Source: Symsagittifera roscoffensis | Lineage: Eukaryota > Xenacoelomorpha > Acoela > Convolutidae | NCBI RefSeq assembly: GCF_963678635.1 | Contig: NC_087062.1 | Location: 49,386,552 to 49,450,551, forward strand | DNA length: 64,000 nt | Direction: 5' to 3' | Shown here: positions 20,067 to 31,708 of the stretch, one piece after another | How positions within the stretch are numbered: position 1 is the stretch's first letter | How the letters are laid out: each line of letters opens with the position of its first letter | Notes under the pieces: model-generated | Databases searched by the model: none | Seen by the model: only the letters and a program-made list of their open reading frames with translations | What the model was told of the DNA's origin: nothing | Translations under genes and position numbers: made by a program

Positions 20067-20510
20067 TGTAACATTCTCCCGGAAGTACATATCGACGGGG
20101 AAAAAAGCTAGATTCTAAAACGACTGTCTAGCGTCTAAACATAGCTCTACATGACTTTCACCGTCTCTGCAAAGCCAGTTCTTTTGCTGGTCTTTCTAAC
20201 ATCGGGTCGACAAAAAACGTTACTGTTTCCGGCTTCGATCAGAACGCTCTGATTAACTCGATTATATGCAAAAAAGGAGCTCATGGCTGGGTCTCAGAAT
20301 CCCCACACCACGAGGTCACTCCTAAAAACAGGGCTACTACTTATCTATTATATTACTATTGTTTTTGATCAGTAGATAAAAATCATCATCTCCATCGAAG
20401 ATGGATCAACCCTTTCCCCAAACTCCTAGCTTCTCATTATCTGAAAACGAATTTGGTATTGATTAAATTCTACTCAAGACATTCCGAGAAGCTGAAAGTT
20501 GTTAAAATAA
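20067..20510 (-). repeat. Inverted copy of the X 3' terminus
   Basis: Reverse complement of the X terminal repeat and its downstream extension. It starts TGTAACATTC (the complement of the GAATGTTACA end seen at 37334 and 63777) and runs back through GGTCTCAG, ATGGATCAACCC and CAAGACATTCC. With 18619-18828 it forms a large inverted repeat spaced about 1.5 kb. Confidence 0.8.
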
Positions 20511-21027
20511 AGATCAGAATTGCGAAAAAAGTTAGGCGGAACCTATAAGAGAGAATTTTTTTGATTTTAGAAAAAAGACGTTTTGGTTAATAACTTTGGA
20601 ACAACTGGACAGATCCAGTTGATCTTGGTACCATTATATCAGAAATTAGGTGAGCTTACTAATAAAACCTTCAATTATTCGAAAAACTAAGCGTGAAAAT
20701 TTTTTAAGATTGTTTTTAGCTAACTCACTAATTCGGGAAGGTAAACCCTTATCAAAGGGTAGTAACGGTTGAATAAGGCAATTTTACGATGTTCTAGACG
20801 AAATGGGAAGGCTAAGGAAACCAAAAAACTATAGTCGAGTCGAAACTAGGCTAGTTATAAGACCCTTCACAATTGAGGTGAATTTTCAAATAAGGGGCTT
20901 AGCTTCAATCCGGAAGGGTCTAGGGACAGAAAATACACCCTTCCTAGTTTGTTCCTACAGCAAAATAGCATCGGAGAATGTATCCAGAAGAGTATAGGGT
21001 GAAAATTTTAAAAGTCCATAAAAAGCT
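20511..21027. other. Unassigned sequence before the minisatellite
   Basis: No gene recognised. It contains another CAATCCGGAAGGGTCTAGGG (about 20908-20927), related to the X motif and to the minisatellite core. A 64-codon open frame (20803-20997) has no support. Confidence 0.3.
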
Positions 21028-21361
21028 ATTTTTGCCAATCCGGAGGGATCCTGTTTTTGCCAACCCGGAGGGGTCCCAGTTTTGCCAATCCGAAGGGGTC
21101 CTGTTTTTGCCAACTCCGAGGGGTCCTGTTTTGCCAATCCGGAGGGTCCAAACTTTGCCAATCCGGAGGGGTCCTTCCTGTTTTTGCCAATCCGGAGGGG
21201 TCCTATTTTTGCCAATCCGGAGGGGTCCCGATTTTGCCAATCCGGAGGGGTCCTGTTTTTGCCAATCCGGAGGGTCCTGTTTTCGCCAATCCGGAGGGGT
21301 CCAAATTTTGCCAATCCAGAGGGGTCCTGTTGTTGCTAATCAGGAGGGGTACTGTTTTGTC
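21028..21361. repeat. 25-bp minisatellite, about 13 units
   Basis: Direct repeats of TTTTTGCCAATCCGGAGGGG followed by TCCTG, with single-base gains and losses. The unit is open on both strands, which explains the long repetitive frames here (peptides such as RIGKTGPL); these are not genes. The core resembles AATCCGGAAGGGTC in the X terminal repeat. Confidence 0.95.
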
Positions 21362-22237
21362 AAAACATAAGTGGAATAAGAAAGTAAATAAATATAGGTA
21401 TTAGATTATTAGGAGACAGGCTAGGAACCAGTGACTGCACTGGTAACGTGCCTTTTATAAAAGACCAGACTAAAACAAAACAGATCTAAACCCGGATATT
21501 CGCGACACTAAGTCTAAAATGAATAAGAGTTTGTCACTGGTTTGTGTGGATTGAAATCCAAATCGTTTTTTGGAAAAGTGATTGCCCTGAGGATTTTAGT
21601 AAGTCTAGCTCGGGCAATCCGAAGGCAGATAGGTAACACAGGACTCGGTGGGTGCAATAGACGCCCACTTGAGAAAAGAACTGCCTTCAAGTTTTGTCTG
21701 CTTGGTGCAGCACCGAACAAGGAAAGCTCTTTCTATAGAAACAAGTCTATTACAAGTCTAGAAACAAGTCTAGAAACATCGACTATTATATTGCGACTGA
21801 CTAAAGTACAAAACACATACCTTTTGCATTGAAAATATTCTCATTTTTATTCAATTTTGGTTTTAAATCAATAATATCTATTCTTGATTGGGTAGAGAGT
21901 AAAATATCTTTTGAATATGTTGATATTATCAGACTGTGTTAGCTTCATATCTTACATTAATGATCGATTTTTGTGAATAAGTTGTATAGACGCTGTACTG
22001 TGATAACATACAAGGATTCGTGGTCACTATTTTAGTGATTTTTTTGGAATTTTTTGTGTTGTGTTATTATTATCAGTAGTCAAACTACAAGGATCATAGC
22101 AATCGAATTGAGTGTATAGACAAAAAGAATTGATAAATTGAAAATGATTCTAGACAAGTCAAGGATAACCAAACTAAGTGATAGTTCTTGAAAATTTATA
22201 CCAGAGAAAAAAAGAAAAGCAATGAACGACCCCCATT
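21362..22237. other. Leader upstream of Gag-like ORF, copy 1
   Basis: Noncoding-looking; repeated at 27482-28325 and, from the duplication joint, 31129-31708. It holds the palindrome ACCAGTGACTGCACTGGT (21427-21444). Could be the 5' LTR and leader of the Ty3/gypsy-like element, but LTR ends and primer site were not identified. Confidence 0.4.
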
Positions 22238-23859
22238 ATGGAAAGGATAGCACGAACCCATACCGACAAAGGGAAGAAAGTTTCAGGCGGAATGGTTGAA
22301 ACCAGGAGTCAAAAGTCCTCAGAGAGACAAAAGGCAATGTTAGAAGTAGAGATCCATCCGGACCCCGCCATGGATGAGAACCGAGAGGGACATGGACCGG
22401 AAGGGAGAGGAAATAGAAGATTGGCGAGTGAATCTACTCCGGTTGAACAAGGCCAAGATTTTGCCACTTCCATCAGGACCATCAGGATCTACCCGACATC
22501 TCTACTGAAAAAGTGGCGACTACAAGATCACCCTCAGACAAAACTATGATGCATGGCGTGACGGAGAAACCGGCAACGTCCTCATCGTTCTCAGAAAGAG
22601 TGAAGAACACTTTCGGAAACTTCTTTCCATTTACCATGGGAACGGGTACGGGCGATGAAGCAGAAACCCAGGAAGAAGAGGAGAACGATGACGAGAGAGA
22701 TGACTTCGGATCTCAAGTCAGCCTCAGTAGCTCGACTCAGGAGAAAGATGCATACATCGATAGAGAGACTGGCCCCATGGACCAATTTAGTATAGTTAGG
22801 ACAATAAGCAAGAACACAAACGGATCAGGCCAGTCAGGAGACTCTTAGACCATGACGAGTTCGGAGGTGCGAACTGGGAAGAACAGAAACACGGGGCTAT
22901 GTAACCCACCTGCGGATAGAGGAGTGGATCATGAAGAGACGTCGAGGCAGAAAATCAAGACCCGAGTCCCGACCAGTACCAAGCTACCTGGAACCGACAG
23001 GGTGACGCCGCCACTTGTGACGCCATTAGTGGATAACGGAGCACCGATCGAAGAAGCCTTGACCAACATAGTGGGCAGCATAGGATAACAGAATGAACAG
23101 ATGTCCTTAAGAATGAGTGAACTAGAAAGGGCAGTCCACGTCGAGAGAGAAAACATGCGGGAAGAGGTCAACCGCAACAGACAAGAATTTAGAAAAAGCG
23201 AAAGAGAGAACGGATAAACACTTGACTAAAATTTGTCGCGAATGACGAGGGAAGCAGAGAGAGTTACGATTGAGAGATGACATGGAGACAATTCAACAAA
23301 AGCAGACTCTTGGGACTCTTGACACGAAGATAGACGCGATGATGGAGAGGCGAATTCAGGCTATCATGGATAGGTTGGATGGGCTACTAGGCAGCAGGAG
23401 TGGATCGAAGAATGGGGAGCCGAACTCGGGAGAACCCAGCAGGGAGCTGAGAGTCAAGTTCAATAAACAACCGAATAGAAAAAGAACGTATGAATCCACG
23501 AGAGGAAGGGGCAGTTCATCCAGCTATGCCAAGGAGATAATAAGCCGCGGTGCCCAAACATCGCAGGAAGTTCAACTGGCAACATACCAACCTCAAACGA
23601 ACGACCGACGCAAGACACACATGCGACGGGTAGATGTGATTCCATAAACTGGAGTCATGCCAATCAAGGAAGAAGTCATCCCATCGATTCAAACGGGAGG
23701 TAAAACCCAGAGCCTCTATCAGAGAGCAATGATGCTCAAGCGGGGCTCTTACGGGATGCGAAATCAATGGCCTCAGCCTTTGAACCTCTGAACAGGTCCT
23801 TGGATACTTTACCGACGAGGTTATCTAAAACCAAAGAACGCAAGAAATTTTTTTAATAA
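22238..23859 (+). pseudogene. Ty3/gypsy-like Gag, N-terminal part, copy 1
   Basis: Segments of one broken protein. Acidic, Ser/Thr-rich start MERIARTHTDKGKK (22238-22549, then frameshifted where about 36 bp differ from the other copies). A second part from 22852 (MTSSEVRTGKNRN), a coiled-coil part (SELERAVHVERENMREE), METIQQKQTLGTLDTKID (23270-23647), and an end matching ASAFEPLNRSLDTLPTRL. The combination resembles N-terminal Gag of Ty3/gypsy elements. It is cut about 23859 and fused to the Polinton integrase. Confidence 0.55.
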
Positions 23860-24397
23860 AAAACTCCAGAAAAACTTTGGGTTGATAAAGGAACAGAATA
23901 TGGTAGAACTTTCAAACAAAATTTGCAGGGAGAAAAACACCAAAAATTACTCAACAATGAGTGAAACAGAAGCTGCATTTGCAGAGAGAACCACTCAATC
24001 ATTAAAACACATAATTTACCGCTACATAGAAGATCATGGTGATAAATTCATTCGCAAGTTACCTCAATTTGTTTCAACAAGGAATTGTCGCATCAAAATA
24101 TCTATTGGGAAATCTCCTAGAGATGTTAAGAACACTGATTTCCTCTCAATTCTGTACAATATACCTCTAACAAGGTATAAAAAACTAAAATTCAAAATTG
24201 GAGATAAAGTGAGAATTTCAAGGAAGGATATTCCTTTTCAAAACGTTTACAAACCACGATTTACGGATGAAATTTTTAAAATTTCGAAAATATCTACAAA
24301 AAAACCTCCTTCATACATCATCAAAGATCTCGACAAAGAAGAAATTCTGGGAACATTTTATGAAAAAGAGCTGAGAAAATTAAAGAGCCCAGATTAA
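23860..24397 (+). pseudogene. Polinton integrase C-terminal half, copy 2
   Basis: From the second catalytic Asp region (LWVDKGTEYG, frame changed by one base near 23915) through AFAERTTQSLKH and the DNA-binding tail, open from 23882 to 24397. The protein from MSETEAAFAER on matches 16387-16827. The N-terminal half is absent; the Gag-like sequence precedes it directly. Confidence 0.85.
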
Positions 24398-24440
24398 CGG
24401 TAAATCATTTTTTTACCTAAATTTCTATCGAGTAGTTGTC

Positions 24441-25257
24441 ATGGATTCTTTTACTATTGAGTTGGTTCCTAGCGCTTCTTTAAAACGTTATCCGAATAAT
24501 AGTCTTAGTTCTTTTACAAATTTTCTACACGAACAAATACATTTGAAAGGCGAATGGGAGGTTGCCATTTCAGAAATATCATACTCTTTTTTGTAGAAAT
24601 ATGTTACTGTGGGAAAGTTTACATTCGTAGATGGCAGAGAAAGTCCTGAGGAGAAAAGAAAGATCGAGCCAATGCATATAGAACCACGATTGTATCCAGG
24701 TATTGTTGATATACTTGTAGCCATGAACAACAAAATTCGAGAACGTCTAGGTGCTCTAGCATTTGAATATAACGGAATCTAAGTATCAGTTGATGAAATT
24801 ACAAAAAAAGATTGCTGCTCATTTACCTGAGAATCAATCAGTGTTTAGGATTCAAAGTTCTGACTTTAGTCACGTTTTTGGTTGTGATTTAGAACAAAAT
24901 CAAACAGAAGTTAAACTGAAAGAAAAGATCCACATTATCCTCAGTATTCTTACGACATTCTAAGAATACATTCTTTGATGATATATGGTGATATTAGAGA
25001 ATAACATAGTCGGTGATACAAAAACTCCCTTATTACGTTGTATTCCATTCATTTCCAAAGTAAAAAGAGGAAATATAAATTTTACAGGACAGAACATGAA
25101 TTATCAGTCCTTTATAAATTTACAGTTTAAAAACTTTTGAAAAAAGTCTTTTCATAGTACCAAGGTAGAACTAAGAGATAGTACAGGCGAAATAATTCCT
25201 TTTGTGTCCGTAGGAATTACACGAGTTGTTCACTTGTTCCTCAAGATTTCGAATTAA
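24441..25257 (+). pseudogene. Penton-like minor capsid gene, nearly full span
   Basis: Starts MDSFTIELV. Conserved stretches in changing frames: EWEVAISEISYSF, EPRLYPGIVDILVAMNNKI, HLPENQSVFRIQSSDFSHVF, NIVGDTKTPLLRCIPFISK, and a C-terminus with PFVSVGITRVV. About 270 codons, the usual size of the single-jelly-roll capsid protein of this Polinton lineage. Several frameshifts and stops. It lies between the integrase and the small virion-like gene. Confidence 0.75.
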
Positions 25258-25284
25258 TCAATTTTAATTTAAAATTCATACGAA

Positions 25285-25576
25285 ATGGTTGCTCAAAATT
25301 CAGCTGATTTCCCTATTTTTCGAGGACATGCAAGACAATGTGAAAGAGGTTTTGGAGCTCTTGTAAGAACTCTTGTGAGACCTGCAATCCCCTTTATCAA
25401 AAAACTTACAGTCCCAGCTGCGAAAATAATTGGAGCAGATTTGTTTGAAACCGCTGCTCCAGAGATTGGGGAAGTGGTTAGTGGACGTATAAACATTTGC
25501 AAAGGATGTGGGAACAAAAACAGTTTGTAGACAACTAAGAGGTCAAAAACTGAAATCCAGGCGTAGAATTGGTTAA
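25285..25576 (+). pseudogene. Small basic Polinton virion-like protein (adenovirus pX/pVI-like position), frameshifted
   Basis: Starts MVAQNSADFPIFRGHARQCE, with an amphipathic or hydrophobic middle (GALVRTLVRPAIPFIKKL) and AAPEIGEVVSGR. One frameshift near 25493 moves the basic tail (about FAKDVGTKTV to SRRRIG, stop 25574-25576) into another frame. Such small basic proteins with a hydrophobic centre sit between minor and major capsid genes in Polintons. The same frameshift is in the copy at 34770, so both descend from one broken gene. Confidence 0.7.
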
Positions 25577-25720
25577 ACCAGATCGATTTCATGAAAAAAC
25601 AGATCAAAAAACAGTCGCTCTGACAAATACATATTTGACAATATAAAATGAGTGTAAACCAAAGTCATTTTTGATACGGGGATTTTACAAATTCTTCTTA
25701 ACAGATTTTCAATAAAGTCC
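25577..25720. other. Spacer before capsid fragment
   Basis: Short A+T-rich spacer, also at 35062-35205. The joint of the penton deletion in block 1 (about 17081) falls in the matching sequence CATTTTTGRTACGGGGATTT. Confidence 0.4.
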
Positions 25721-26145
25721 CAGTTTTGGAAACAGTTATGTCATTTTACACAAGAATTATTCCCCGGTACTTCTCTGGATGAAAGCAGTATTGAGTTTGA
25801 GTTTGAAACGAATCGTAATCTCTACTTAAATATGCGTGATACCCATCTTAGTTTAAAGCTTCAATTATTCGAAGGAAGATTGTTTGATGCTTTCAAAAAA
25901 AGAAAAAGCTGAATATAAAGCAAAATCCTAGGATGATTCAGATCAGGAACCAGAACGTTACTTAACTTATGTAACTAATCTATTACGTTCACTATCCTCC
26001 AATTGTGAAGTTTATTTTATCATTACACTGGTTCACAACGCTAATGGATTATATCCTCATAAGACACAAATAATGAACGAATTCAACTCGTCACCAGTGA
26101 GTAATAAAGGAATACTTGCTTGTCTTGGATACAGTTTTGAAGAAA
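25721..26145 (+). pseudogene. Polinton major capsid N-terminal fragment, copy 2
   Basis: Same segments as 17132-17573, ending at GILACLGYSFEE. Here it joins the 3' end of X (AGGCCGAAGAAAAAGATGC) directly, a different joint from that in block 1. It looks like an internal deletion that removed X up to its tail. Confidence 0.7.
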
Positions 26146-27240
26146 GGCCGAAGAAAAAGATGCAAAAAGGAACGAACTTAGAAAAATTTAGAAGTTTTAG
26201 AACTTCTAAACAACAAAAAAAAAAGAAGGAAACAACGAAGCGACGAAAGAGAAGACGTTAAAACTCAAAATTGTTTTGTATATGACAAAAAAAATCAAAT
26301 GAGAAACAAAGCAACTAAGTTTGCAATTGAAACTGTAAAGAAAACATTTAGTTGAGTTTTAAAGATTAAAGAATTTGTTGCATTTATAAATTGACATTAT
26401 GATTTTAGATAGTGGCTTTAGAGACATTAACCAATTTTTTAGAGAGGCCTGAGCGGAGAATGTATTAAAAAATTTCCAGCCTGCATGATTATTTTTAATC
26501 AACAAGGACGACTGATCACTTTGTGGTGACATGAAAGGCTTGGGTAATCTCTTGAAGAAGGAGATTTTTTCATTGTTGCTTCTAACCAGCGAGTTTAATA
26601 ATTTTAATATTCAGGGCCTGTAACAATTAAATTTCCGAAGGGAAGAAGCATAGTAGGATTATTTTAGTTTGTGGGTTGGCAGGACCGTCCCGCGTCCCAA
26701 CAATTTTTTAAACCTAGGAGAAAAAGATTTAAATCGAGACATTGGCATTAAAAGTCAGAAAAGATGTTTTATCTTAAGTCATATCCATGAAAGTGCACGT
26801 TAGTGAAAGAATTTGGAAAGATGTGATGTGGATAAAAGTGCTTTAGTGCATATTGTAAATTCTGTTCGATGGCATTGTACCATTTCGATGAAGACTAAAG
26901 GACTCAATGAGGATATTGACCGGGCTGTCCGGGGAGTATGTGACCTTCGACCAGAATGTACGAAAACGCAGTTTCGCAATCGAAATTTTATCGGTCTAAA
27001 AAAGGACATCTAACTTAGAAGATTGATGGTTTTAATGGATTAGCAGCGTTATTTGAACGATTAGACGAATCGGGAAGGGTTGGTTTCAACTGAAATGCTA
27101 AATTTTAAAATTTCGTTCTGGACGTGAACGACACGTAACTTTTTTATATTTCGCACACACTGAAACGGCGAAACAGAACAACATAAGTTGCAGTGAAAAC
27201 AACTATGAGAAAACGACAACAAATTGAAATTGTGAAATTG
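26146..27240 (+). mobile_element. 3' end of element X, copy at 26-27 kb
   Basis: Matches 62037-63150: an A-rich start, a noncoding middle (about 26240-26720), a conserved frame with NSVRWHCTISMKTKGLNEDI (26813-27013), then the start of the terminal repeat at 26939. The repeat is cut at 27240 by the second minisatellite. The repeat part before the cut lacks the hairpin. Confidence 0.6.
26722..27060 (+). pseudogene. Element X 3' ORF, C-terminal part
   Basis: Frame with CFILSHIHESA, two stops, then LERCDVDKSALVHIVNSVRW and IDRAVRG leading into the repeat. The sister copies at 36195-36570 and 62636-63030 keep this frame despite base changes, which supports a former protein whose end overlaps the terminal repeat. 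Not recognised. Confidence 0.4.
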
Positions 27241-27481
27241 GGGTCCTGTTTTGCCAATCCGGAGGGTCCAAACTTTGCCAATCCGGAGGGGTCCTTCCTG
27301 TTTTTGCCAATCCGGAGGGGTCCTATTTTTGCCAATCCGGAGGGGTCCCAATTTTGCCAATCCGGAGAGGTCCTGTTTTTGCCAATCCGGAGGGTCCTGT
27401 TTTCGCCAATCCGGAGGGGTCCAAATTTTGCCAATCCGGAGGGTTCCTGTTGTTGCTAATCAGGAGGGGTACTGTTTTGTC
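27241..27481. repeat. 25-bp minisatellite, second block, about 9 units
   Basis: Same unit order as the last nine units of the first block, from GGGTCCTGTTTTGCC (27241, matching 21121) to the degenerate GGGGTACTGTTTTGTC. It marks the joint of the 6.1-kb tandem duplication. Confidence 0.95.
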
Positions 27482-28325
27482 AAAACATAAGTGGAATAAG
27501 AAAGTAAATAAATATAGGTATTAGATTATTAGGAGACAGGCTAGGAACCAGTGACTGCACTGGTAACGTGCCTTTTATAAAAGACCAGACTAAAACAAAA
27601 GAGGTCTAAACCCGGATATTCGCGACACTAAGTCTAAAATGAATAAGAGTTTGTCACTGGTTTGTGTGGATTGAAATCACAATCGTTTTTTGGAAAATTG
27701 ATTGCCCTGAGGATTTTAGTAAGTCTAGCTCGGGCAATCCGAAGGCAGATAGGTAACACAGGACTCGGTGGGTGCAATAGACGCCCACTTGAGAAAAGAA
27801 CTGCCTTCAAGTTTTGTCTGCTTGGTGCAGCACCGAACAAGGAAAGCTCTTTCTATAGAAACAAGTTCGACTATTATATTGCGACTGACTAAAGTACAAA
27901 ACACATACCTTTTGCATTGAAAATATTCTTATTTTTATTCAATTTTGGTTTTAAATCAATAATATCTGTTCTTGATTGGGTAGAGAGTAAAATATCTTTT
28001 AAATATGTTGATATTATCAGACTGTGCTAGCTTCATATCTTACATTAATAATCGATTTTTGTGAATAAGTTGTATAGACGCTGTACTGTGATAACATACA
28101 AGGATTCGTGGTCACTATTTTAGTGAAATTTTTGGAAATTATTGTGTTGTGTTATTATTATCAGTAGTCAAACTACAAGGACAAAAGCAATCGAATTGAG
28201 TGTATAGACAAAAAGAATTGATAAATTGAAAATGATTCTAGACAAGTCAAGGATAACCAAACTAAGTGATAGTTCTTAAAAATTTATACCAGAGAAACAA
28301 AGAAAAGCAATGAACGACCCCCATT
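27482..28325. other. Leader upstream of Gag-like ORF, copy 2
   Basis: Near-identical to 21362-22237 apart from a short duplicated AAGTCTAGAAAC piece present only in copy 1. Includes the palindrome at 27547-27564. No gene seen. Confidence 0.4.
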
Positions 28326-29964
28326 ATGGAAAGGATCGCACGAACCCATACCGACAAAGGGAAGAAAATTTCAGGCGGAAGGGTTGAAACCAGGAGGCAA
28401 AAGTCCTCAGAGAGACAAAAGGCAATGTTAGAAGTAGAGATCCATCCGGACCCCGCCATGGATGAGAACCGAGAGGGACATGGACCAGAAGGGAGAGGAA
28501 ATAGAAGATTGGCGAGTGAATCTACTCCGGTTGAACAAGGCCAAGATTTTGCCACTTCCATCAGGACTCTGGACCGAGAAGAGATGTCGGATCTGTCCGA
28601 CATCTCTACTGAAAAAGTGGCGACTACAAGATCACCCTCAGACAAAACTATGATGCATGGCGTGACGGAGAAACCGGCAACGTCCTCATCGTTCTCAGAA
28701 AGAGTGAAGAACACTTTCGGAAACTTCTTTCCATTTACCATGGGAACGGGTACGGGCGATGAAGCAGAAACCCAGGAAGAAGAGGAGAACGATGACGAGA
28801 GAGATGACTTCGGATCTCAAGTCAGCCTCAGTAGCTCGACTCAGGAGAAAGATGCATACATCGATAGAGAGACTGGCCCCATGGACCAATTTAGTATAGT
28901 TAGGACAATAAGCAAGACCACAAACGGATCAGGCCAGTCAGGAGACTTTTAGACCATGACGAGTTCGGAGGTGCGAACTGGGAAGAACAGAAACACGGGG
29001 CTATGTAACCCACCTGCGGATAGAGGAGTGGATCATGAAGAGACGTCGAGGCAGAAAATCAAGACCCGAGTCCCGACCAGTACCAAGCTACCTGGAACCG
29101 ACAGGGTGACGCCGCCACTTGTGACGCCATTAGTGGATAACGGAGCACCGATCGAAGAAGCCTTGACCAACATAGTGGGCAGCATAGGATAACAGAATGA
29201 GCAGATGTCCTTAAGAATGAGTGAACTAGAAAGGGCAGTCCACGTCGAGAGAGAAAACATGCGGGAAGAGGTCAACCGCAACAGACAAGAATTTAGAAAA
29301 AGCGAAAGAGAGAACGGATAAACACTTGACTAAAATTTGTCGCGAATGACGAGGGAAGCAGAGAGAGTTACGATTGAGAGATGACATGGAGACAATTCAA
29401 CAAAAGCAGACTCTTGGGACTCTTGACACGAAGATAGACGCGATGATGGAGAGGCGAATTCAGGCTATCATGGATAGGTTGGATGGGCTACTAGGCAGCA
29501 GGAGTGGATCGAAGAATGGGGAGCCGAACTCGGGAGAACCCAGCAGGGAGCTGAGAGTCAACTTCAATAAACAACCGAATAGAAAAAGAACGTATGAATC
29601 CACGAGAGGAAGGGGCATTTCATCCAGCTATGCCAAGGAGATAATAAGCCGCGGTGCCCAAACATCGCAGGAAGTTCAACTGGCAACAAACCGACCTCAA
29701 ACGAACGACCGACGCAAGACACACATGCGACGGGTAAGTGTGATTCCATAAACTGGAGTCATGCCAATCAAGGAAGAAGTCATCCCATCGATTCAAACGG
29801 GAGGTAAAATCCAGAGCCTCTATCAGAGAGCAATGATGCTCAAGCGGGGCTCTTACGGGATGCGACATCAATGGCCTCAGCTTTTGAACCTCTGAACAGG
29901 TCCTTGGAAACTTTACCGACGAGGTTATCTAAAACCAATGAACGCAAGAACTTTTTTTAAATAA
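28326..29964 (+). pseudogene. Ty3/gypsy-like Gag, N-terminal part, copy 2
   Basis: Best-kept version: 208 codons open (28326-28952), then TAG and continuation in the same frame (28956-29192), TAA, the coiled-coil part, further stops, and a frame change to 29374-29751. The N-terminus is acidic, with EETQEEEEND-like and DLSDIST stretches. Ends with SMASAFEPLNRSLETLPTRL, then the fusion to integrase. The stop pattern is shared with copy 3. Confidence 0.55.
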
Positions 29965-30501
29965 AAAACTCCACAAAAACTTTGGGTTGATAAAGGAACA
30001 GAATATGGTAGAACTTTCAAAAAAATTTGCAGGGAGAAAAACACCAAAAATTACTCAACAATGAGTGAAACAGAAGCTGCATTTGCAGAGAGAACCACTC
30101 AATCATTAAAACACATAATTTACCGCTACATAGAAGATCTTGGTGATAAATTCATTCGCAAGTTACCTCAATTTGTTTCAACAAGGAATTGTCGCATCAA
30201 AACATCTGTTGGGAAATCTCCTAGAGATGTTAAGAACACTGATTTCCTCTCAATTCTGTACAATATACCTCTAACAAGGTATAAAAAACTAAAATTCAAA
30301 ATTGGAGATAAAGTGAGAATTTCAAGGAAGGATATTCCTTTTCAAAAGGTATACAAACCACAATTTACAGATGAAATTTTCAAAATTTCGAAAATATCTA
30401 CAAAAAAACCTCATTCATACATCATCAAAGATCTCGACAAAGAAGAAATTCTGGGAACATTTTATGAAAAAGAGCTGAGAAAATTAAAGAGACCAGATTA
30501 A
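29965..30501 (+). pseudogene. Polinton integrase C-terminal half, copy 3
   Basis: Open from 30061 to 30501 (146 codons), preceded in frame by WVDKGTEYG. The catalytic Glu region and DNA-binding tail are present, with conservative changes from copy 1 (TSVGK for ISIGK; HSYIIK for PSYIIK). Lacks the N-terminal half. Confidence 0.85.
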
Positions 30502-30544
30502 CGGTAAATCATTTTTTTACCTAAATTTCTATCGAGTAGTTGTC

Positions 30545-31128
30545 ATGGATTCTTTTACTATTGAGTTAGTTCCTAGCGCTTCTTTGAATTGTTATCCGAA
30601 TAATAGTCTTAGTTTTTTTACAAACTTTCTACACGAGCAAATACATTTGAAAGGCGAATGGGAGGTTGCCATTTCAGAAAAATCATACTCTTTTTTGTAG
30701 AAAAATGTTACTGAGGTTACATACATTCGAAGATGGCAGAAAAAGTCCTGAGGAGAAAAGAAAGATCGAGTCAATGCATCTAGAACCAGGATTGTATCCA
30801 GGTATTGTTGATATACTTGTAGCCATGAACAACAAAATTCGAGAACGTCTAGGTGCTCTAGCATTTGAATATAACGGAATCTAAGTATCAGTTGATGAAA
30901 TTACAAAAAAAGATTGCTGCTCATTTACCTGAGAATCAATCAGTGTTTAGGATTCAAAGTTCTGACTTGGGTCACGTTTTTGGTTGTGATTTAGAAAAAA
31001 TTCAAACAGAGGTTAAACTGAAAGAAAAGATCCACTTTATCCTCAGTATTCTTACGACATTCTAAGAATACATTCTTTGATGATATATGGTGATATTAGA
31101 GAATAACATAGTCGGTGATACAAAAACT
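30545..31128 (+). pseudogene. Penton-like gene, truncated by the duplication joint
   Basis: Starts MDSFTIELVPSASL and keeps EPGLYPGIVDILVAMNNKI and the LGHVFGCDLE region. It ends at NIVGDTKT, where the 3383-bp duplication joint returns to leader sequence. Confidence 0.7.
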
Positions 31129-31708
31129 CAGATAGGTAACACAGGACTCGGTGGGTGCAATAGACGCCCACTTGAGAAAAGAACTGCCTTCAAGTTTTGT
31201 CTGCTTGGTGCAGCACCGAACAAGGAAAGCTCTTTCTATAGAAACAAGTTCGACTATTATATTGCGACTGACTAAAGTACAAAACACATACCTTTTGCAT
31301 TGAAAATATTCTTATTTTTATTCAATTTTGGTTTTAAATCAATAATATCTGTTCTTGATTGGGTAGAGAGTAAAATATCTTTTAAATATGTTGATATTAT
31401 CAGACTGTGCTAGCTTCATATCTTACATTAATAATCGATTTTTGTGAATAAGTTGTATAGACGCTGTACTGTGATAACATACAAGGATTCGTGGTCACTA
31501 TTTTAGTGAAATTTTTGGAAATTATTGTGTTGTGTTATTATTATCAGTAGTCAAACTACAAGGACAAAAGCAATCGAATTGAGTGTATAGACAAAAAGAA
31601 TTGATAAATTGAAAATGATTCTAGACAAGTCAAGGATAACCAAACTAAGTGATAGTTCTTAAAAATTTATACCAGAGAAACAAAGAAAAGCAATGAACGA
31701 CCCCCATT

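Larger units (their letters stand above)
27746..31128. repeat. 3383-bp tandem duplication, left copy
   Basis: Begins CAGATAGGTAACACAGG inside the leader and ends inside the penton-like gene at GATACAAAAACTC. The right copy is 31129-34511, with only scattered substitutions (for example at 29221/32604 and 30142/33525). Very recent. Confidence 0.95.

Noticed and set aside
21028..21361. Regularly spaced repeats resembling a CRISPR array
   Set aside because: Units are head-to-tail with no unique spacers; the locus is eukaryotic.
20944..21404. Several overlapping frames of 85-130 codons on both strands with repeated RIGK or NPEG peptides
   Set aside because: They are simple translations of the 25-bp minisatellite, open on both strands because of its unit length and composition.
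28262..28741. Minus-strand 159-codon frame opposite the Gag-like ORF (again at 31645-32124)
   Set aside because: Antisense shadow of the plus-strand Gag-like frame; no start context, and broken in the third copy.
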